The notes: a model not told the origin generated them from the letters alone. Shown: positions 37,140 through 44,222, counted from the first letter of the stretch. The stretch: 64,000 nucleotides of DNA from an uncultured Bacteroidales bacterium (GCA_900316995.1 ONEZ01000011.1:1-64000); one strand, 5' to 3'. Numbers and translations are program-made.

Positions 37140-38018
37140 TTATATTTTTCTATAGTTCAAAAAATCCTTATAATCACGGATATAATCTGTCTCATCATAC
37201 TTATCCGATGCAAGGACAAGGCACACACTCCCCGATGAGAAATCATACAGTTCTCTCCAGATGCCAGGCTTAATGTACAAACCTTGGTATGGCCTGTTAA
37301 GGGTGAATGTACGTTTTACATTACCGTCATCAAGCGTCACAGCGAACGAACCGCTTGCAGCAATAATCAGCTGACTTAGGCTCTTGTGAGCATGTCCGCC
37401 ACGGCTCTCACCGCCTGGCACATCATACAGATAGTATAACCTCTTAACATCAAATGGGATAGTCATTCCATTCTCAACCACACAGATATCTCCTTTGCGG
37501 TTTGAATGGTGACGGTCAAATTCAAGCATGGTGGAATCATACACATTGCTGATTGACTCATGCTTTATAGATGGGGCATTTGGCAACTCTGATGTATCAA
37601 ATATTGAGGCTTTTTCTGTTACATATTGTTTGAATTCGGAGAACTCTCGTATGCCGTCGTTAGCTTCGTAGTGTGTTGATGCAGCAATCACCGCTATGGA
37701 GTTTGTGGAATAATTTTCTATTGAGCGCCACATACCTTTGGGAATATAGACTCCCATATATGAGCGGTTTAGTGAGAACTTGTACTCTCTTTCTCCGTCA
37801 TGCACCTTCACGTCAAAACTGCCTGACATGGCAACTATAAACTCCTCTGTTGTTTTGTACGCAACTCCGCCACGTGTCTCTCCGCCTGGCACATCATATA
37901 TCCAGTGGACACGCTTTATATCAAAAGGTAGCTGGTTCTCACTCTCAAAGAATGACAGATTGCCACGAATGTCATTAACCCGTGGAAGTTGAATAATTTG
38001 TGGAGAATTTATGATCAT
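37140..38018 (-). CDS. Tandem double dTDP-sugar 3,4-ketoisomerase (FdtA/QdtA-like), first domain degenerate
   Basis: A 292-aa protein made of two WxcM/FdtA-type cupins (about residues 1-135 and 150-292). Such cupins convert dTDP-4-keto-6-deoxyglucose to the 3-keto form before transamination. The second domain has the intact site [16 protein letters not shown]. In the first the same place reads [16 protein letters not shown], so both histidines are lost and it is probably not catalytic. The start is taken at [14 protein letters not shown]. The frame stays open 59 codons further upstream through the operon leader and its terminator; I regard that part as non-coding. Confidence 0.88.
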   Translation of the reverse strand: MIINSPQIIQLPRVNDIRGNLSFFESENQLPFDIKRVHWIYDVPGGETRGGVAYKTTEEFIVAMSGSFDVKVHDGEREYKFSLNRSYMGVYIPKGMWRSIENYSTNSIAVIAASTHYEANDGIREFSEFKQYVTEKASIFDTSELPNAPSIKHESISNVYDSTMLEFDRHHSNRKGDICVVENGMTIPFDVKRLYYLYDVPGGESRGGHAHKSLSQLIIAASGSFAVTLDDGNVKRTFTLNRPYQGLYIKPGIWRELYDFSSGSVCLVLASDKYDETDYIRDYKDFLNYRKI

Positions 38019-38402
38019 ATCCGTATGGTCTGAATACGGACATAAAAAAAGCGTGGAACCCGATCGTTGTCGTTCCACGTTTAGAGGCCTTCGCATTGCC
38101 CAATGTGTTAGAATGACAACGCAAAAGCCCACGCCGATACAAGAGCACACAAAGCCAGCTATGTGGCTAAATGATATACTCATACCCGTAGCCATTTACC
38201 GTTGCACTGTTCTAAACACATTTCTGAAAGTTGCGAAGTTTCTAAACGCAAGAACAGAGCGTCAAATAAACGCCTTTAATATGTCTGTGAGACATCCTCT
38301 CCATTACGAGATACTTCGCATACGCTCAGTATGACGCACGGGAAGGAATGTCCTTAACCCACCCAACCGCCCTACTTCTAGGACTCAGCGTGGGTTCACG
38401 CT
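38019..38402 (-). ncRNA. Structured leader RNA of the polysaccharide operon, ending in an intrinsic terminator
   Basis: From the predicted start near 38398, transcription toward the operon passes about 380 bases without a convincing gene. Visible structure includes a hairpin at 38165-38193 (GGCTA with TAGCC), a helix of 15 consecutive pairs between 38115-38129 and 38086-38100 (11 Watson-Crick and 4 G-U), and an 8-bp terminator stem (38052-38059 with 38072-38079) followed by a run of seven U. The GTTGTC strand of the 15-bp helix can also pair with GACAAC in the terminator loop, a possible antiterminator. It could be a cis-acting leader or an independent small RNA. Structures are hand-derived. 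Confidence 0.65.
38043..38082 (-). terminator. Intrinsic terminator 24 bases upstream of the first polysaccharide gene
   Basis: On the minus strand CGTGGAAC pairs with GTTCCACG (12-base loop) and is followed by CTTTTTTT. There is no room for a promoter between it and the ATG at 38018, so operon transcripts must read through it. A second palindrome, TCCGTAT...ATACGGA (38020-38040), lies directly before the ATG. Confidence 0.8.
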
Positions 38403-38403
38403 T

Positions 38404-38434
38404 CAAAAGTATGGATATTATTTTAATTCACAAA
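38404..38434 (-). promoter_or_regulatory. Promoter of the polysaccharide operon leader
   Basis: On the minus strand TTTG (38431-38434), exactly 19 bases, then TACTTTTG (38404-38411). This is a full match to the Bacteroidetes -33/-7 arrangement. It points toward the operon, 107 bases downstream of the serine recombinase gene. Confidence 0.8.
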
Positions 38435-38475
38435 GAGAATTGTTAAAAAATCACTACGTTTTAGTATTCTTTAAC

Positions 38476-38497
38476 GTTATAGGCTGCAGATTATAAC
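38476..38497. repeat. 22-bp palindrome downstream of the serine recombinase
   Basis: GTTATA-GG-CTGCAG-AT-TATAAC: both outer arms and the CTGCAG core share one symmetry centre (18 of 22 positions symmetric). Its size and position between recombinase gene and polysaccharide promoter resemble a crossover or binding site for a small serine recombinase. No second copy was seen in the window. Confidence 0.4.
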
Positions 38498-38518
38498 CTC
38501 TGACACTTTTCCAAGATT

Positions 38519-39133
38519 TTACAAATCTTCCTTCAGCCCTTTCATTTTGATGTATGAGGTGAGGGTGTTGCGGTCCACTTTGCATCGACGGGCTATGGCA
38601 CGTAATGACATTTTACGCTTAAGCATTTCTATTATTATCCCCTCTTTTTTGGATAGTTTGTATTTGTCTGGAGCGTTATGGCTGCCCTTGGGTCTGCCAA
38701 GTTTCACACCTTCCGCCTTCTTGCGGGCAAGAGCCTCCTTGGTGCGCTGGCTTATAAGGTTGCGCTCTATCTCTGCACTCAGTCCAAAGGCGAACGCCAG
38801 CACCTTGCTCTGTATATCCTCTCCAAGGCGGTAGTTGTCTTTAATGGTCCACACACGGCACTCCTTATTCATGCAGACGTTAAGAATCTCCATAATCATA
38901 AAGAGGTTACGCCCAAGGCGTGAAAGCTCACTGCAGATAATAACATCATCTTTATGCACCTTCTTAAGCAGTGTGCCAAGCTGCCGCTTGCTATAGACTT
39001 TGGTGCCGCTGATGGTCTCCTCTATCCAGTCATCAACATGCAGTTTCTTTCTCTCACAAAATTTGTTAATTTCAAAACGTTGGTTCTCTACAGTTTGTTT
39101 GTCACTGCTAACCCTAATGTACCCGTAAATCAT
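38519..39133 (-). CDS. Serine site-specific recombinase (resolvase/invertase family)
   Basis: A 204-aa small serine recombinase. The catalytic serine is in YIRVSSDKQTVENQR (residue 9 or 10), with SELSRLGRNLFMIMEIL forming the active-site arginine region, and a C-terminal helix-turn-helix (LRAIARRCKVDRNTLTSYIK, about residues 172-192). Relatives in Bacteroides invert promoters of capsule loci, and this gene lies directly upstream of a polysaccharide operon promoter. However, no pair of inverted repeats flanking that promoter was found, so its target may be elsewhere. A 33-bp palindrome sits just before its start codon. Confidence 0.92.
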   Translation of the reverse strand: MIYGYIRVSSDKQTVENQRFEINKFCERKKLHVDDWIEETISGTKVYSKRQLGTLLKKVHKDDVIICSELSRLGRNLFMIMEILNVCMNKECRVWTIKDNYRLGEDIQSKVLAFAFGLSAEIERNLISQRTKEALARKKAEGVKLGRPKGSHNAPDKYKLSKKEGIIIEMLKRKMSLRAIARRCKVDRNTLTSYIKMKGLKEDL

Positions 39134-39138
39134 AGTTT

Positions 39139-39171
39139 TTAATTTTGGTTAATATTTTTAATCAAAATTAA
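39139..39171. promoter_or_regulatory. 33-bp inverted repeat upstream of the serine recombinase
   Basis: TTAATTTTG-G-TTAA-TATTT-TTAA-T-CAAAATTAA, near-perfect over 33 bp, ends 5 bases before the recombinase ATG. It may be an autoregulatory operator or a recombination site. It lies in the 71-base gap between the recombinase gene and the shortened end of nadD. Confidence 0.5.
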
Positions 39172-39204
39172 CACATTGATATCTAAAAACACATTATTTG
39201 GGTA

Positions 39205-39822
39205 TTATTTACCAGACCTTATTTGAGTGGAGGATATTGGGAATGTGGGAGCACCTGCAAGGAGTTTCATTGAAGGGTATTTCTCCTCGATGAGAGATTC
39301 CGCATCATAGCCAGGACGCGGATATACAAGTATTGGATATTTTTCAAGTATCTCTTTATAGCCGTACCAGCGGTCAAAGACAAAGACATTGTCTGAGCCT
39401 ATTATAAGAGTGAACTCTATGGCTGGATACATCTGCTCAAGCACATTTAATGTGTTTAGTGTGTAGGACGGAACAGGAAGCTGCATCTCAATGTCACACA
39501 CCTTTATGTTTGGCATGGTGGCTGTGGCCTCACGAGCCAAACGCAGGCGTGTCTCATCATCCATAAGGTCAGAGCGCTTCTTGAGTGGATTTTGCGGGGA
39601 GACCATTAGCCAGACCTGCTGAATATCTGTGTTTTCAAGTATGAACTGAGCGAGCCCTGTGTGCCCGTAGTGTATAGGATTGAACGAGCCGCCAAAGAGC
39701 CCCACCTTTTTGATGGAGGCAGCGTCTGCACCCAACCAACGGTCAACTGCAGGAGTCTCACCTGTCCAGAAACTGGCGGACAATTCTTCCTGCTTCTTCT
39801 GTGGCTTCCTGTAAGTTATCAT
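39205..39822 (-). CDS. nadD: Nicotinate-nucleotide adenylyltransferase, C-terminus shortened
   Basis: NadD adenylates nicotinate mononucleotide in NAD synthesis. The nucleotidyltransferase motifs are present: VGLFGGSFNPIHYGHTGLAQ and, at the very end, FPISSTQIRSGK. In family members 20-25 more residues normally follow SSTxIR; here a TAA ends the gene at once, next to the recombinase and island. The ATG at 39822 overlaps gmk by 65 bases and adds about 40 residues ahead of the usual start; a GTG at the KKVGLFGG position or an upstream TTG could be the real start. The enzyme may still work because the ATP-binding SSTxxR is kept. Confidence 0.9.
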   Translation of the reverse strand: MITYRKPQKKQEELSASFWTGETPAVDRWLGADAASIKKVGLFGGSFNPIHYGHTGLAQFILENTDIQQVWLMVSPQNPLKKRSDLMDDETRLRLAREATATMPNIKVCDIEMQLPVPSYTLNTLNVLEQMYPAIEFTLIIGSDNVFVFDRWYGYKEILEKYPILVYPRPGYDAESLIEEKYPSMKLLAGAPTFPISSTQIRSGK

Positions 39823-40318
39823 TTACCACTATTTTATCAAACTCCGATGCAAAACTAATCTCATACTCAGCCTTACGCACACGCTCATCTATCACATCAG
39901 GAGCATCTGTGCCTCTGCCCTCAAGTCGGCGGCGCAGTTCCTCAATGCTTGGAGGCATAATGAATATGGTGAGGGCGGCATCGCCGTACTGCTTTTTAAT
40001 ATTAAGGCCACCCTTTACATCAACATCAAACACGGTAGCGTGACCCTTGCTATCTATGCGTTCTATCTCACTTTTAAGTGTGCCGTAGAAACGGTCTTTA
40101 TAAACCTCTTCATACTCCACAAAATCACCCTTTGCTATGCGTGAACGGAATTCATCAGCAGAAAGGAAATAGTACTCCACCCCATTCTGTTCACTCCCTC
40201 TTGGAGCACGACTGGTGGCGCTAATAGAAAACTCCATGCCTAAATCCTGTTTAAGCAGAGCATTTATAATGGTACTCTTACCAGAGCCTGAGGGGGCTGA
40301 AAAAATTATTAATTTCAT
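39758..40318 (-). CDS. gmk: Guanylate kinase
   Basis: Gmk phosphorylates GMP to GDP with ATP. The protein is 186 aa, with the P-loop FSAPSGSGKSTIINALL (residues 5-20), the GMP-binding SATSRAPRGSEQNGVEYYFL, and DVDVKGGLNIKKQY. It is complete. nadD overlaps its 3' end. Upstream are a REP-like pair and repeat arrays separating it from yicC. Confidence 0.96.
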   Translation of the reverse strand: MKLIIFSAPSGSGKSTIINALLKQDLGMEFSISATSRAPRGSEQNGVEYYFLSADEFRSRIAKGDFVEYEEVYKDRFYGTLKSEIERIDSKGHATVFDVDVKGGLNIKKQYGDAALTIFIMPPSIEELRRRLEGRGTDAPDVIDERVRKAEYEISFASEFDKIVVNDNLQEATEEAGRIVRQFLDR

Positions 40319-40350
40319 TTAATGGTGACGTGTTGATGAACGTTAGTGAA

Positions 40351-40529
40351 TAATCGGTGAATCGGTGAATCGTCATGCTGAGCGTAGTGCAACTTAGCGA
40401 AGCATCTCATAATTAACGAGATGATCTAATCATTATGAGATCCTTCGGCTAAAGCCTCAGGATGACGTTAAATGTCAACTGTCAACTCTCAAATGTCAAC
40501 TCTCAAATGTCAACTGTCAAATGTCAAAG
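40351..40529. repeat. Composite repeat region between gmk and yicC
   Basis: Three elements lie end to end: octamers GAATCGGT (40351-40374), a REP-like inverted pair starting CGTCATGCTGAGCG and ending GGATGACG (40371-40467), and about seven heptamers TCAACTG/TCAAATG/TCAACTC (40473-40529). The yicC stop codon (TCA on the plus strand, 40524-40526) is inside the last heptamer. No gene is seen in the 205 bases between gmk and yicC. Confidence 0.9.
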
Positions 40530-41399
40530 TACATTAAGGACTTGTTCTTTAATCTGCTCAAGTTCATCCTTCATCTTCACCACAATGATCTGCATTTCGC
40601 TGTGGTTTGACTTGGAGCCGAGGGTGTTTATCTCACGCCCCATCTCCTGAGCTATGAAACCAAGTTTTTTGCCTTGTCCGTGCTCATCTGCCATAACCTC
40701 ACGGAAATACTTAATGTGGTTTGCAAGACGCTGTTTCTCCTCACTGATGTCAAGTTTCTCAATGTAGAAAATCATCTCCTGCTCCAGGCGGTTGGCGTCA
40801 TATTTAATGGTCTCACCTAACTCTTTAAGGTTATCCTCAAGGCGTGATTTTATCTTGTCAATGCGGGCTCGCTCATACTGAGGCACCTCTGCAAGCAGTG
40901 CAGCTATGTTGTCAAGTTTGGAGGTGAAGAACTTCTCAAGTCCTGCGCCCTCCTGTTTGCGGAACTCCACCAATTGGTCAATAGCTCCCTCCACTGCTTT
41001 CTGTGCGGCCTGCCACTCTTCATCAGTAAGTTCAGCGGCCTCTGTATGCATGACATCGGGGATGCGAAGGAGGACCTGGAACCAATCCTGAGGCTCCGGT
41101 ATCAAGTTCTGGGAGGCCAGTTCTGAAAGGTAGTTCTTGTATGACTTGAAAGCCTCAGCGTTTATCTGCAAGGCTGAGCACTGCGCCGATGTGTCATAAT
41201 AGAGCGCAAAATCAACTTTCCCACGCTCCAGACGCTTGGATATCAAGTTTCTAATCTCTATATCTTTCTCCCTGTAAACACCAGCAACACGAGTGGAGGC
41301 GTCAAGCTGCTTACTGTTAAGAGACTTTATCTCCGCAATTATCTTTTTATCGGCAAACGCCACCGTGCATTTGCCAAAACCCGTCATAGATTGTAACAT
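40524..41399 (-). CDS. yicC: YicC/YloC family endoribonuclease
   Basis: A 291-aa member of the YicC family, recently described as endoribonucleases in other bacteria. The start MLQSMTGFGKCTV and the C-terminal DUF1732 part with KLGFIAQEMGREINTLGSKS are diagnostic. The middle is strongly helical and charged. It was started at the second ATG because the family begins MxxSMTGFG. It is followed by gmk, a conserved pairing in many bacteria. Its terminal codon is formed by a TTGACA heptamer. Confidence 0.9.
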   Translation of the reverse strand: MLQSMTGFGKCTVAFADKKIIAEIKSLNSKQLDASTRVAGVYREKDIEIRNLISKRLERGKVDFALYYDTSAQCSALQINAEAFKSYKNYLSELASQNLIPEPQDWFQVLLRIPDVMHTEAAELTDEEWQAAQKAVEGAIDQLVEFRKQEGAGLEKFFTSKLDNIAALLAEVPQYERARIDKIKSRLEDNLKELGETIKYDANRLEQEMIFYIEKLDISEEKQRLANHIKYFREVMADEHGQGKKLGFIAQEMGREINTLGSKSNHSEMQIIVVKMKDELEQIKEQVLNVL

Positions 41400-41433
41400 A
41401 CTTATATTTTTTTGCAAAGATAACTATTTTAAT

Positions 41434-41461
41434 TCTCAATTCTAAACTCTCAACTCTCAAT
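41434..41461. repeat. TCTCAAC heptamer array between yicC and tsaB
   Basis: Four heptamers (TCTCAAT, TCTAAAC, TCTCAAC, TCTCAAT) fill part of the divergent gap and abut the tsaB -7 box TATCTTTG (41468-41475), which is only nine bases from the tsaB ATG. Confidence 0.75.
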
Positions 41462-41484
41462 TTATATTATCTTTGCAGAAAATT

Positions 41485-42186
41485 ATGAATACAATTTTAA
41501 ACATAGATACGTCAACCACTGTTTGTTCCGTAGCTCTGTCAGCAGAGGGAGAATGTCTCTCCATGCGCAAAGATGAGAGCGGCAACAACCACAGCCGGGT
41601 AATAGGCGTATTCACACAGCAACTGCTGCAAGAGGCTGAAAGCAAGGGCTGGAAAGTGGCGGCGGTGGCGTTAAGTCAGGGTCCTGGCTCATACACAGGT
41701 CTGAGAATAGGCACTTCTTTTGCCAAGGGTCTGTGTTACGGCATGGACATACCGCTTATAGCCATTCCCACACTTAAAATCATGGCATGGGCTGTGGCTC
41801 AGAGGCTTAAGGCGGAAGGAGTCCACACCGATGCGCTGCTCTGCCCCATGATTGACGCCCGCCGAATGGAAGTTTATAGTGCCGTCTATGACATGGAGCT
41901 TAATGAAGCGGAGGCTGTTAGCGCAAAAATCATTGACCAGGAGTCTTTTTCAGACCTGCTGGCAAACCGTAAGATATACTTTTTTGGCAACGGTAGCAAC
42001 AAATGCAAGGATGCCATAACAAGCCATAACGCCATATTCATTGACGGAGTGAATCCGTTAGCCGTTGACATGGCGGTGATGGCACATGAGGCATACAATA
42101 AAAAAGAGTTTGCAGATGTAGCCTACTTTGAACCATTTTATCTGAAAGATTTCATTGCAACAAAGCCAAAGAGGTTAGGGGTTTGA
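41485..42186 (+). CDS. tsaB: tRNA threonylcarbamoyladenosine biosynthesis protein TsaB
   Basis: TsaB is the regulatory ASKHA-fold partner of TsaD in forming t6A at position 37 of ANN-decoding tRNAs. It is 233 aa from the ATG at 41485. ILNIDTSTTVCSVALSAEGE opens the first lobe, and SQGPGSYTGLRIGTSFAKGL near residue 65 is the family signature. MIDARRMEVYSAVYD follows. It begins a rightward operon with DUF4290 and murA. The stop TGA lies in a TTGACAG unit that leads into an octamer array. Confidence 0.94.
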   Translation: MNTILNIDTSTTVCSVALSAEGECLSMRKDESGNNHSRVIGVFTQQLLQEAESKGWKVAAVALSQGPGSYTGLRIGTSFAKGLCYGMDIPLIAIPTLKIMAWAVAQRLKAEGVHTDALLCPMIDARRMEVYSAVYDMELNEAEAVSAKIIDQESFSDLLANRKIYFFGNGSNKCKDAITSHNAIFIDGVNPLAVDMAVMAHEAYNKKEFADVAYFEPFYLKDFIATKPKRLGV

Positions 42187-42192
42187 CAGTTC

Positions 42193-42232
42193 GATTCACC
42201 GATTCACCAATTAAACAATTCACCGATTCACC
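42193..42232. repeat. GATTCACC octamer array before the DUF4290 gene
   Basis: Five units with an exact 8-bp period: GATTCACC, GATTCACC, AATTAAAC, AATTCACC, GATTCACC. They fill the gap between the tsaB stop and six bases before the next ATG. Confidence 0.95.
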
Positions 42233-42237
42233 AATAT

Positions 42238-42867
42238 ATGAACAACCTTCCAGAAAACAGAATAATCCTCACCGAGTACGGACGCAACATACAGAAGATG
42301 GTGGAGTATGCCATGACCATTGAAGACAAGGAGGAGCGCACACGCTGCGTGAACTCCATTATTGACACAATGGGCATATTTTTCCCGCACCTCAGAGATG
42401 TGAATGACTTTAAGCACAAACTGTGGGACCATCTGGCCATGATGTCAAACTACAAGCTTGACATAGACTATCCGTACGATGTGCCCAAAGAGGCTCCAGA
42501 ACGTACCATACCGGAAAAGATACCGTACCCTAAAGGGCGTGTACGCTTCCGCTACTACGGAGACTTCATAGACCAGCTTGTCAAAGCCGCTGATAGGCTT
42601 GAGGGCGAAGACCGTGAACGTTACATCGGTGTACTGGCAAACCACATGAAACGCTGCTACCTCACATGGAATAAAGATACTGTAGAGGATAGCACCATAA
42701 TAAATGATTTGTATGAACTGTCTGACGGCAAGATAAACCTGAAGGGTACAGGATTCAAGCTGCGCAGCACAGATGAAATAATTCAACAGATAAAAGCCGC
42801 ACAGGCACATACCTCACAAGGGAAGAAGAACGGCAAAAAATCACAATTCATCAAAAAGAAGAACTAA
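42238..42867 (+). CDS. DUF4290 family protein
   Basis: A 209-aa soluble protein matching the Bacteroidetes-specific DUF4290 pattern: MNNLPENRIILTEYGRNIQKM at the start, MGIFFPHLRDVNDFKHKLWDHL, and RYYGDFIDQLVKAA. The C-terminus is a lysine/asparagine-rich tail (GKKNGKKSQFIKKKN). Function is unknown. Its TAA overlaps the murA ATG (TAATG), so it is probably translationally coupled to peptidoglycan synthesis. Confidence 0.85.
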   Translation: MNNLPENRIILTEYGRNIQKMVEYAMTIEDKEERTRCVNSIIDTMGIFFPHLRDVNDFKHKLWDHLAMMSNYKLDIDYPYDVPKEAPERTIPEKIPYPKGRVRFRYYGDFIDQLVKAADRLEGEDRERYIGVLANHMKRCYLTWNKDTVEDSTIINDLYELSDGKINLKGTGFKLRSTDEIIQQIKAAQAHTSQGKKNGKKSQFIKKKN

Positions 42868-44171
42868 TGGCATCATTTGTAATAGAAGGAGGACACCGTT
42901 TAAGCGGCAGTATAACCCCGCAAGGAGCCAAGAATGAGGCGTTGCAGGTTATATGCGCCACTCTGCTCACATCTGATGAGGTTACCATTAACAATATTCC
43001 TGACATTGCCGACGTAAACAACCTTATTGAGCTTATAAGCAATATGGGGGTAAAGGTGAACCGCCTCAGCCGTCACAGTTGCGTTTTCAAGGCTGAAAGC
43101 ATAAACTTTGACTACCTGCGCACTCAGGAGTACCGAATTAAAAGCAGCAATCTGCGAGGCTCCATTATGCTCATTGGTCCTATCCTTGCTCGTTTTGGCA
43201 AGGCGCTTATCCCCCAGCCGGGCGGCGATAAGATTGGGCGCCGCCGTCTTGACACCCATTTTGAAGGATTTGTACGCTTAGGTGCCGAGTTCAACTACGA
43301 TGCAGAGAACCGCCTCTATAATGTAAGCCGCAAAGAACTTAAAGGCTGCTACATGCTCCTTGACGAGGCTTCTGTAACTGGCACGGCAAACATAATAATG
43401 GCAGCGGTTACCGCATCGGGTACCACCACTATATACAACGCCGCTTGCGAGCCTTATATACAGCAGCTGTGTAAAATGCTGAAATCAATGGGCGCCGATA
43501 TACAAGGCATAGGTTCTAACCTGCTTACAATAAACGGTGTAAAAGAGCTTAAAGGCTGTAGCCACACTATTTTGCCAGACATGATAGAGGTGGGCAGTTT
43601 TATAGGCATGGCAGCAATGACTGGCTCTGACCTGACAATAAATAATGTATCCATAAAGGATTTGGGGCTGATTCCTGATAGTTTCCGCAAACTTGGCATA
43701 AAGCTTGAAGTGAACGGAGATGACATACACATACCAAGCCAGGAGCGCTTCAAAATTGAGTCTTATATTGACGGTTCCATTATGACCATTGCAGACGCAC
43801 CGTGGCCAGGGCTCACGCCTGACCTTCTGAGCGTTATGCTTGTAGTGGCCACAAAAGCCAAGGGAAGTGTGCTCATACACCAGAAGATGTTTGAGAGCCG
43901 CCTGTTCTTTGTAGATAAGCTGATTGACATGGGCGCCAAGATAATACTCTGCGACCCTCACCGAGCCACTATCATTGGCATGGGTGATGAGTTCCACCTG
44001 AGGGCAGCCACAATGTCATCACCAGACATACGTGCCGGTATAGCATTGCTTATAGCCGCTATGAGTGCTGAAGGCGTGAGCACTATTCATAACATAGACC
44101 AGATAGACCGTGGCTACGAGCGCATAGATGAGAGACTTAACGCACTTGGAGCAAAAATTAAAAGAGTTTAA
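42867..44171 (+). CDS. murA: UDP-N-acetylglucosamine 1-carboxyvinyltransferase (Asp-type active site)
   Basis: MurA transfers enolpyruvate to UDP-GlcNAc, the first committed step of peptidoglycan synthesis. The 434-aa EPSP-synthase fold is complete. The active-site loop, PGGC-IG in E. coli, reads QPGGDKIGRRRLDTH here: the cysteine alkylated by fosfomycin is Asp. Asp-type MurA enzymes are catalytically competent and are known from Mycobacterium tuberculosis and Chlamydia, where they give intrinsic fosfomycin resistance. Other marks are PQGAKNEALQ near the start and DIRAGIALLIAAM near the end. Confidence 0.96.
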   Translation: MASFVIEGGHRLSGSITPQGAKNEALQVICATLLTSDEVTINNIPDIADVNNLIELISNMGVKVNRLSRHSCVFKAESINFDYLRTQEYRIKSSNLRGSIMLIGPILARFGKALIPQPGGDKIGRRRLDTHFEGFVRLGAEFNYDAENRLYNVSRKELKGCYMLLDEASVTGTANIIMAAVTASGTTTIYNAACEPYIQQLCKMLKSMGADIQGIGSNLLTINGVKELKGCSHTILPDMIEVGSFIGMAAMTGSDLTINNVSIKDLGLIPDSFRKLGIKLEVNGDDIHIPSQERFKIESYIDGSIMTIADAPWPGLTPDLLSVMLVVATKAKGSVLIHQKMFESRLFFVDKLIDMGAKIILCDPHRATIIGMGDEFHLRAATMSSPDIRAGIALLIAAMSAEGVSTIHNIDQIDRGYERIDERLNALGAKIKRV

Positions 44172-44219
44172 TTCTCAACTGTCAACTATCAACTGTCAAC
44201 TGTCAACTGTCAACTGTTA
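44172..44219. repeat. TCAACTG heptamer array after murA
   Basis: About six TCAACTG/TCAACTA heptamers lie between the murA stop and three bases before the next ATG. Relative to the gene they have the opposite orientation from those after recA, rlmB and ilvB. Confidence 0.95.
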
Positions 44220-44222
44220 AAC

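Noticed and set aside
38019..38195. N-terminal membrane extension of the ketoisomerase
   Set aside because: The stretch overlaps the promoter-proximal RNA helices and the terminator, FdtA-like proteins do not have such a segment, and a good ATG lies at 38018. Kept only as a finding about possible coupling.
38341..38519. Invertible polysaccharide promoter
   Set aside because: A serine recombinase and promoter are adjacent, but no inverted repeat pair flanking the promoter could be found in this interval.
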